From Coriobacteriales bacterium (GTDB lineage Bacteria; Actinomycetota; Coriobacteriia; Coriobacteriales; UBA8131): a stretch of 6,029 nt of DNA. The position numbers and the translations under genes were made by a program. This document shows, piece by piece, positions 1-4,400 of this stretch (its first letter is position 1; every line of letters starts with the position of its first letter). The stretch lies in NCBI GenBank assembly GCA_031290695.1, contig JAITNB010000142.1, forward strand, positions 1-6,029, written 5' to 3'. A model generated the notes under the pieces. The model was not told the DNA's origin, ran no database searches, and worked only from the letters and a program-made list of their open reading frames with translations.

Positions 1-9
1 CGGTTTGAT

Positions 10-39
10 TTGCGCGGGTGGCGCGCTTTGTTCTATAAT
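10..39 (+). promoter_or_regulatory. Probable sigma-70-type promoter of rplS
   Basis: A perfect -10 hexamer TATAAT lies at 34-39. The best -35 match at a usable distance is TTGCGC at 10-15, with an 18-nt spacer; it agrees with TTGACA only in its first three bases. TTGATT at 5-10 is a better hexamer but would leave a 23-nt spacer. Transcription would begin near base 46 and give a leader of about 55 nt before the rplS start. The -10 is convincing in such GC-rich surroundings; the -35 is weak. It suggests rplS has its own promoter even if genes upstream of the window also read into it. Confidence 0.65.
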
Positions 40-49
40 GCTCCTTCGC

Positions 50-93
50 GTCTTATCCACAAGACAAGATCCGTACTATTGAGAAGAAGGATT
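50..93 (+). promoter_or_regulatory. rplS leader with possible RBS-occluding hairpin
   Basis: Two small stems can be drawn in the leader. GTCTT at 50-54 pairs perfectly with AAGAC at 61-65 around a 6-nt loop. GATCC at 68-72 can pair with GGATT at 89-93, including one G-U pair, and the second arm takes in the end of the AGAAGG ribosome binding site (85-90). Such pairing could modulate L19 translation. Many ribosomal protein mRNAs carry autoregulatory leaders, but I do not recognise this one as a known L19 leader class. The stems are short and could be fortuitous. Confidence 0.25.
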
Positions 94-100
94 CACGTAC

Positions 101-445
101 ATGGACATCATCCGCGCCCTTGAGCAGCAACAGATAAAGACCGACATCCCCGAGTTCTTCGTGGGCGACAACGTCAAGGTCCACTACCGTATCACGGAGG
201 GCAACCGTGAGCGTATCCAGGTCTTTCAGGGCGATGTGATACGCAGGCATGGGGCATCCAACCGTGAGACCTTCACGGTGCGCAAGATCTCGTTCTCCAT
301 TGGCGTTGAGCGTACCTTCCCGGTACATTCGCCTAAGATAGACCATATCGAGGTCGTGCGCCACGGCGCGGTACGGCGTGCGAAGCTCTACTATTTGCGC
401 AAGAAGATCGGCAAGGCTGCCCGTATCCGCGAAAAGGGCTTTTAA
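101..445 (+). CDS. rplS: Ribosomal protein L19 (bL19), complete
   Basis: A 114-residue protein with the length and sequence of bacterial bL19, a 50S subunit protein at the 30S-50S interface. Family hallmarks are visible: an N-terminal helix ([11 protein letters not shown]), the segment [23 protein letters not shown] at residues 22-44, the region [23 protein letters not shown] at 58-80, and a basic C-terminal tail containing KLYYLR. The ATG at 101 is preceded by AGAAGG at 85-90 with a 10-nt spacer, and a TATAAT lies 60 nt upstream. The gene ends in TAA at 443-445, whose last base is also the first base of a possible ATA start for rnhB. Three of its 13 isoleucines use ATA, unexpected for a highly expressed gene in GC-rich DNA. 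In many bacteria rplS follows trmD; that part lies outside the window. Confidence 0.97.
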   Translation: MDIIRALEQQQIKTDIPEFFVGDNVKVHYRITEGNRERIQVFQGDVIRRHGASNRETFTVRKISFSIGVERTFPVHSPKIDHIEVVRHGAVRRAKLYYLRKKIGKAARIREKGF

Positions 446-486
446 TAAAGGACCCGTCCCCAGAGGAGTGGCGCCGTACCCAGGGT

Positions 487-1083
487 TTGTATGCCGAACA
501 GGCGGTTGCGGGGCCACAGGCTGTCGTGGTGGGTATCGACGAGGTAGGCCGCGGGTCGGTCGCAGGGCCGTTGACCGTTGCGGCGGTTGCCCTTCCCCTT
601 GAGCCGATGATACCCGGTCTTGACGATTCCAAGAAGCTTACTGCTAAACGCCGTGAAGCGCTCGCGCAAGCGATACGCTCTGCGGCGTTGGCGTATTCAG
701 TCGCGCACGTGGCGCCTAGCCGTATTGACCGTATAGGGATGGCCCGGGCGCTTCGCGAGGCGATGACAGCGGCACTTGAGGGTACCGGTGTCGAGCCCGA
801 CCTCGTACTTATAGACGGCAACCCCGTCAACATCCACGCGAAGGAGCGCTGCATTGTCAAAGGCGACGCGACGGTTGCTTGCATCGCGGCGGCATCGATT
901 GTGGCAAAGGTCACACGCGATGCCCTGATGGTCGAGGCTAGCGACCATTATCCCGGCTATGGGCTTGCACGCAACAAGGGCTACGCGTCCAGCGAGCATA
1001 TCGCAGCCATACAACAGCACGGGCTTACCAGCTTCCATCGTGCCACATTCTGCCACAACTTCCTCCAGGCGCCGCTGTTTTAA
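487..1083 (+). CDS. rnhB: Ribonuclease HII; true start probably further upstream
   Basis: RNase HII cleaves the RNA strand of RNA-DNA hybrids and starts excision of single ribonucleotides from DNA. From the TTG at 487 the protein is 198 aa, near the usual 200-260. The GIDEVGRGSVAGP motif at residues 16-28 carries acidic residues D18 and E19. LIDGN supplies D110 and KGD supplies D127, completing the DEDD metal-binding set. AAASIVAKVTRD (134-145) and KGY (Y166, the tyrosine that recognises the ribose junction) are also present. The codon before KGY encodes Asn where E. coli has His. The start is uncertain: TTG 487 has no well-placed ribosome binding site, since AGAGGAG at 462-468 is 18 nt away. 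The frame stays open upstream and reads KDPSPEEWRRTQGLY, which resembles a family N-terminus; an ATA at 445 overlapping the rplS stop by one base could be the real start (212 aa). The gene ends in TAA at 1081-1083. Confidence 0.95.
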   Translation: MYAEQAVAGPQAVVVGIDEVGRGSVAGPLTVAAVALPLEPMIPGLDDSKKLTAKRREALAQAIRSAALAYSVAHVAPSRIDRIGMARALREAMTAALEGTGVEPDLVLIDGNPVNIHAKERCIVKGDATVACIAAASIVAKVTRDALMVEASDHYPGYGLARNKGYASSEHIAAIQQHGLTSFHRATFCHNFLQAPLF

Positions 1084-1098
1084 GAAGCACCATCGCCT

Positions 1099-1189
1099 TG
1101 CTCTGCCCAAAGCTTGCTGGGCGCGCACCGAGCACTTATCGAGGCCGCTTCGAGGAACGCCGCCGCGCTGCTCTGCCCAAAGGGTGGGT
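1099..1189 (+). repeat. Pair of 14-bp direct repeats with small hairpins
   Basis: TGCTCTGCCCAAAG occurs exactly at 1099-1112 and 1169-1182, an offset of 70 bases. In each copy the GCCCA can pair with a downstream arm: 1105-1109 with TGGGC at 1118-1122 (8-nt loop), and 1175-1179 with TGGGT at 1185-1189 (5-nt loop, one G-U pair). The repeats are exact by eye. Their origin is unknown; a small dispersed intergenic element or a local duplication are both possible. Confidence 0.5.
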
Positions 1190-1229
1190 CAACTCCCCAG
1201 ACGTGTCGTTCACACCGATAAACCAACCG

Positions 1230-1259
1230 TTCGCAGATTGAGGCAAAAATCGCTTTTAT
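1230..1259 (+). promoter_or_regulatory. Weak candidate promoter for the yraN-comM-dprA block
   Basis: TTCGCA at 1230-1235 matches the -35 consensus at four of six positions. TTTTAT at 1254-1259 matches the -10 consensus at four of six, with an 18-nt spacer. Initiation near 1266 would fall inside the inverted repeat at 1264-1282, which could then act as an operator. A match of this quality can arise by chance in this AT-richer patch. I found nothing better on the + strand between 1084 and 1423. Confidence 0.25.
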
Positions 1260-1263
1260 CCCA

Positions 1264-1282
1264 TCTAAACGCACGCTTTAGA
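1264..1282. promoter_or_regulatory. Inverted repeat TCTAAA-N7-TTTAGA
   Basis: A perfect 6-bp inverted repeat with a 7-nt centre, giving half-sites about 13 bp apart, a geometry that could suit a dimeric regulator. A further TTTAGA occurs at 1329-1334, so three copies of this hexamer (counting both strands) lie within 71 bases. No regulator family is recognisable from the sequence, and the function is inferred from symmetry alone. Confidence 0.3.
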
Positions 1283-1318
1283 AAAACAGTGGGCAAGGGC
1301 TGCTGATTCGGGAATTCC

Positions 1319-1331
1319 AAACCGCCGGTTT
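1319..1331. promoter_or_regulatory. 13-bp dyad AAACCG-C-CGGTTT
   Basis: A perfect palindrome of two 6-bp arms around one base. As RNA it could form only a poor hairpin, so a protein-binding site is the more natural reading. It directly precedes the third TTTAGA copy and lies 93 nt upstream of the yraN start. No cognate regulator is known. Confidence 0.3.
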
Positions 1332-1423
1332 AGACGCGCTTTGGCTCTGGTTCGAGAACATTTTAGCTCCGGGCAAGCTCCATGCCCCATGATTGCACCT
1401 CCCTCAAGAAAAGGAGAGTGCAT

Positions 1424-1843
1424 ATGGGAGATCAGGACAGCACGGTCAAGCAGGAGGCCAGGATAAAGAAGGACGGCACCGCGCGCAAACGCCTTGGCGC
1501 GCAAGGGGAGCAGTTTGCAGTCGACTACCTTGGGCGGCAGGGGATAACCGTGCTTGACCGCAACTGGCGGTGTCGCAGTGGCGAGGCAGACATCGTTGCG
1601 CGTGAGGACGACGCGGTCGCCTTTATCGAGGTCAAGACCCGCGCCTCGCTCTCGGCAGGGCTGCCCGAGGAGGCGGTCACGCGCGAGAAGCGCAGAAAAT
1701 ACGAGGGCATCGCCGTCTACTACCTTGCCAGCCATGCACTGCCTTCCCTGCGGGTGCGCTTCGATGTGATCTCGGTCATCGTCGTCGAGGAGGGCCGGGC
1801 GTTCCTACGCCACCATCGCGATGCCTATTGTGCGGGGGAGTAG
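1424..1843 (+). CDS. yraN: YraN family protein (UPF0102), nuclease-like
   Basis: A 139-residue protein of the UPF0102/YraN family, whose members have a restriction-endonuclease-like core and no firmly established role. The conserved features are present: GAQGEQFAVDYL at residues 25-36, NWRCRSGEADIVA at 47-59 (E54 and D56) and FIEVKTR at 67-73 (E69 and K71), together matching the metal-binding pattern of this fold. KRRKYEG and VRFDVISV follow, as usual. I chose ATG 1424 because AAGGAG at 1411-1416 sits 7 nt before it. An in-frame ATG at 1382 would add 14 residues unlike the family and lacks a ribosome binding site. The first 20 residues are charged and probably flexible. comM begins 5 nt after the TAG stop at 1841-1843, so the two are surely co-transcribed. 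A role in DNA processing is suggested by neighbours only. Confidence 0.92.
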   Translation: MGDQDSTVKQEARIKKDGTARKRLGAQGEQFAVDYLGRQGITVLDRNWRCRSGEADIVAREDDAVAFIEVKTRASLSAGLPEEAVTREKRRKYEGIAVYYLASHALPSLRVRFDVISVIVVEEGRAFLRHHRDAYCAGE

Positions 1844-1848
1844 CGACG

Positions 1849-3420
1849 ATGGCCCGCAGAGAGCGCCTTGGGTTCATCCAGACGGCCACGATCGTTGGGA
1901 TACGCGCCCTTCCCGTGACCGTAGAGGTGAGCGTCTGCTCGGGGCTGCCGGGAATCTCGATCGTGGGCATGCCCGACATAGCGGTGCAGGAGGCGCGCCT
2001 GCGGGTACGGCTGGCGTTGCGCGCTGCGGGCTTTGAGGTGCCGTCTGCGCATATCGTCGTCAACCTTGCCCCAAGCGCGCTCAAGAAGATCGGCTCCGGC
2101 TTTGACCTCCCCATAGCCCTGGGGCTGCTCGTCGCAACAGGGCAGGTGTCCCCGGCGGCCGTCGAGGGCCTGCTTTGCGTTGGGGAGCTCTCGCTTGACG
2201 CGACCGTCAAGCCGGTCAAAGGCCTTCTCGCCTACGAGCAGGCGGCACGCGAACTTGGTATCGGCCTCCTTACGGCACCGGTTGAGCAGGGGTTCCCGGG
2301 CAGCGGGCAGCTGCGGCATGTCTGCCTGAGGAGCATCGGCGACCTTACGGAGGGGGAGTTCTCCCAGCCGTTGATGGCAGATACCGCACCAGCGCCCTCG
2401 TCAATGGACTATGCCGAGGTCGCGGGCAACGACACCGCAAAACGCGCCTTGCAGATAGCCGCGGCTGGCTCACACGGGATACTGATGATAGGCCCTCCCG
2501 GCTCGGGCAAGAGCATGTTGGCGAGCAGGCTTCCAACCATCCTGCCGCCCCTGAATGAGGACGAGTGCATCGAGAGCGCCCTGGTGCATTCGGTCGCGGG
2601 GCTTCCCTACCGGGAGATACTGCACGGCGGCCGCCCGTTTAGGGCGCCGCATCACAGCGCGTCACGGGCGGGGCTCCTGGGCGGCGGCTCGCCACCAGCA
2701 CCGGGCGAGGTCTCCCTTGCCCATAACGGCGTGCTTTTCCTCGATGAGATGCCCGAGTTTGGGACCTCGGTCCTGCAGCTGCTCAGGCAACCGGTCGAAC
2801 AGGGCACGGTCTCCCTCGCACGCGCCGGTGGCACGGCGACCTTTCCCGCGCGCTTTGTGTTGGTGGGCGCAGCAAACCCCTGCCCCTGCGGGTATTACGG
2901 CGATGCGCTCAAGCACTGCACCTGCCCCCAGCCGGTCGTGAGCCGCTATCAGGGCAGGATAGGCGGCCCGCTGATGGACCGCTTCGACCTCGTCGTCGAC
3001 ATCTGGCGCAGCGACCCCTCGCATGTCCTCGCAACCGGTACCGGGTCAAGCTCGGCCCATTTGCGTGACGGTGTCCTGAACGCACGCGCCTACCGGGATT
3101 GGAGGACGCGCAAGGATTGGCAGGAAGGGCAACGGGCAGGTGTGCAAACGGCCGCCAACGGCACCGGTGGGCAAGGAACGGAGCAGGAGGGCCCCTTCCT
3201 GGGGGCAGGGGCCCGGCTTCTGGCCGAGTGCCGGCTTGAGTACGGGGAGCGGGCGTATCTGGAGGACCTGGCGCGTATGCTCAACCTCAGTGGGCGCGGG
3301 ATCATGCGGGCGCTCTCTGTCGCCCGCACTATCGCCGACATGGAGGAGAAGCGCGCGGTGGGACGCGAGCATATCCTCGAGGCGGTCTCCTTTCGAGAGA
3401 AGGGCGGTGATAACGGATGA
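1849..3420 (+). CDS. comM: ComM/YifB family AAA+ ATPase (Mg-chelatase-like)
   Basis: A 523-residue cytoplasmic ATPase, the normal length for ComM/YifB. In Haemophilus and Vibrio, ComM is a hexameric helicase that promotes branch migration during integration of transforming DNA; a similar role here is inferred. An N-terminal ChlI-type domain (about residues 5-185: GLPGISIVGMPD, SGFDLPIALGLL) is followed by the AAA+ module with Walker A GPPGSGKS at 215-222 and Walker B VLFLDE at 295-300. GAANPCPCGYYGD then leads into a four-cysteine cluster (C345, C347, C357, C359) typical of the family. The C-terminal part contains DRFDL and LSGRGIMRALSVARTIADM (starting near 480), resembling the sensor-2 region. 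A low-complexity Gly/Gln/Glu linker lies before that. ATG 1849 is chosen because GGGGGAG at 1834-1840 is 8 nt upstream; a TTG at 1828 would add seven residues. The stop overlaps the dprA start (ATGA). Confidence 0.95.
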   Translation: MARRERLGFIQTATIVGIRALPVTVEVSVCSGLPGISIVGMPDIAVQEARLRVRLALRAAGFEVPSAHIVVNLAPSALKKIGSGFDLPIALGLLVATGQVSPAAVEGLLCVGELSLDATVKPVKGLLAYEQAARELGIGLLTAPVEQGFPGSGQLRHVCLRSIGDLTEGEFSQPLMADTAPAPSSMDYAEVAGNDTAKRALQIAAAGSHGILMIGPPGSGKSMLASRLPTILPPLNEDECIESALVHSVAGLPYREILHGGRPFRAPHHSASRAGLLGGGSPPAPGEVSLAHNGVLFLDEMPEFGTSVLQLLRQPVEQGTVSLARAGGTATFPARFVLVGAANPCPCGYYGDALKHCTCPQPVVSRYQGRIGGPLMDRFDLVVDIWRSDPSHVLATGTGSSSAHLRDGVLNARAYRDWRTRKDWQEGQRAGVQTAANGTGGQGTEQEGPFLGAGARLLAECRLEYGERAYLEDLARMLNLSGRGIMRALSVARTIADMEEKRAVGREHILEAVSFREKGGDNG

Positions 3421-4337
3421 AGGGTGAGGCCGTCATGCTTGGTGAGCGCTTTGAGGTTAGGAGGGACGACCCCTCCTACCCAGGGTTCCTACGCGCTATA
3501 GACGACCCTCCGCCGTGCCTGTATGCTATCGGCGACCTTGCGGCGCTCAAGCGGCCTGCCTTGGCAATCGTCGGTGCGCGTAAGGCAACCCCCTATGGCC
3601 TGTCCTGTGCGCACCGCTTCGCAAAACGTGCCGCGCTGGGCGAGGTGGCGGTAGTGTCGGGCGGGGCTATCGGCTGCGACCAGGCCGCACATCGAGGGGC
3701 ACTTGAAGGCGGCGGCTGCACCATCGTCGTCCTTGGCTGTGGTGCCGATGTCCTGTATCCGGCTAAGGCACGGCCGCTCTTTAACGAAGTGCTCGAAAGG
3801 GGAGGGGTGCTCGTCTCAGAGGCACCCTGGGGTGCCCCGCCGTCGCGTTGGGGCTTTGTAAGGCGCAACCGCATCATCGCTGCGCTGGCCCATGCGACGC
3901 TCATCGTTGAGGCAGGCCTGCCCAGCGGCACCTTCTCTACGGCCGACGCCACGCTTGCGCAGGGCAAGGATGTCCTGGCGGTGCCAGGCTCGATATTCTC
4001 AAAGGAGTCCCGCGGCTCGAACCGGCTCATTGCACAGGGCGCTGTGCCGATAGTCGACGACCTGTCGTTTGAGGACGCGCTTAACGCCACTTTTGGCTGC
4101 TTTAGATACGCGTTGCCCGCACAAGGACCCGGCACAACCGGTGTGGGCGGCGGGGAGGGTGAAGGGTGGGACCAACGGGCCTTGAGCGCACTTACCGCCT
4201 CGCCCATGCGCCCCGATGAGCTCGTGGGGGTTTGCGGGGGTGACGTCATCGCCGTTATCCGCAACCTCTCGCAGCTCGAGATGGCCGGCCGTATCGAACG
4301 TCTGCGTGACGGCCGCTACACAACCCGCCAACGATGA
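3417..4337 (+). CDS. dprA: DNA-processing protein DprA
   Basis: DprA binds incoming single-stranded DNA and loads RecA on it during natural transformation; it is also kept in many species not known to be transformable. The 306-residue protein has the Rossmann-like core: YPGFL (21-25), AIVGARKATPYG (50-61), SGGAIGCDQAAHRGAL (81-96), LYP (113-115), SEAPWG (134-139), RRNRIIAAL (149-157), PSGTFSTADA (169-178), VPG (189-191) and GSNRLIAQGA (200-209). A Gly-rich linker (about 237-250) leads to a C-terminal winged-helix domain (about 255-303). No N-terminal SAM-like domain is present, explaining the shorter length than E. coli DprA. C87 replaces the more usual isoleucine of the GID motif. ATG 3417 overlaps the comM stop by four bases, implying translational coupling. 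An in-frame ATG at 3435, preceded by AGGGTGAGG, is an alternative start that removes six residues. Confidence 0.95.
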   Translation: MKGEAVMLGERFEVRRDDPSYPGFLRAIDDPPPCLYAIGDLAALKRPALAIVGARKATPYGLSCAHRFAKRAALGEVAVVSGGAIGCDQAAHRGALEGGGCTIVVLGCGADVLYPAKARPLFNEVLERGGVLVSEAPWGAPPSRWGFVRRNRIIAALAHATLIVEAGLPSGTFSTADATLAQGKDVLAVPGSIFSKESRGSNRLIAQGAVPIVDDLSFEDALNATFGCFRYALPAQGPGTTGVGGGEGEGWDQRALSALTASPMRPDELVGVCGGDVIAVIRNLSQLEMAGRIERLRDGRYTTRQR

Positions 4338-4400
4338 CGGCTGTATCGGCTATCATTAGGCAATCCACACAACTATGGGCAACAGGGGGCAACAACAGTT
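4338..4400 (+). promoter_or_regulatory. dprA-trmFO gap with GGGCAAC repeats and weak -10
   Basis: GGGCAAC occurs three times across the gap and the trmFO start: 4377-4383, 4387-4393 and 4403-4409. The first and third belong to a longer repeat, TATGGGCAAC at 4374-4383 and 4400-4409. TATCAT at 4351-4356 resembles a -10 box, but no acceptable -35 lies 16-18 nt upstream. CAGGGGG at 4383-4389 is the only candidate ribosome binding site for trmFO, at the long distance of 11 nt. No terminator is visible, so trmFO may be read through from dprA. Confidence 0.3.

Larger units (their letters stand above)
1084..1423 (+). other. 340-nt intergenic region, dyad-rich, no gene recognised
   Basis: This is the only long gap in an otherwise tightly packed run. 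It is less GC-rich than its neighbours, especially at 1230-1290 and 1355-1365. I see no tRNA, no recognisable riboswitch and no hairpin followed by a T-run, so no intrinsic terminator for rnhB. It contains a duplicated 14-mer (1099-1112 and 1169-1182), an inverted repeat at 1264-1282, a 13-bp dyad at 1319-1331, a GTTC-GA-GAAC dyad at 1350-1359, and a small hairpin GGGCA/TGCCC at 1371-1387. The reverse strand is open from 1274 to 1080 (64 codons from a GTG), but I see no ribosome binding site or family match there. The likeliest role is the promoter and operator zone for yraN-comM-dprA, possibly built on an old dispersed repeat. Confidence 0.6.

Noticed and set aside
468..520. GTG at 468, apparently part of a good ribosome binding site region, as an rnhB start.
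   Set aside because: It is in a different frame from RNase HII and would need a frameshift, of which there is no other sign.
53..914. Long minus-strand open frames across rplS and rnhB.
   Set aside because: They are antisense to well-conserved genes, carry no recognisable domain, and are expected in GC-rich DNA.
1105..1122. The GCCCA/TGGGC hairpin after rnhB as an intrinsic terminator.
   Set aside because: The stem has only five base pairs and is followed by GC-rich sequence, not a T-run.
1341..1369. TTGGCT at 1341-1346 with a downstream AT-rich patch as a yraN promoter.
   Set aside because: No hexamer at a 16-18 nt spacing resembles TATAAT; the AT-rich CATTTTAG comes too close to the -35.
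1382..1423. An earlier in-frame ATG at 1382 as the yraN start.
   Set aside because: It has no ribosome binding site and adds 14 residues unlike the family, whereas ATG 1424 has AAGGAG seven nt upstream.
1828..1848. TTG at 1828 as the comM start.
   Set aside because: It lies inside yraN without a ribosome binding site; ATG 1849 has GGGGGAG eight nt upstream and gives the normal family N-terminus.
1776..3372. Several open frames on both strands within comM.
   Set aside because: Low-complexity Arg/Pro/Ala-rich translations, typical shadows of a GC-rich gene; comM itself has all its family motifs intact.
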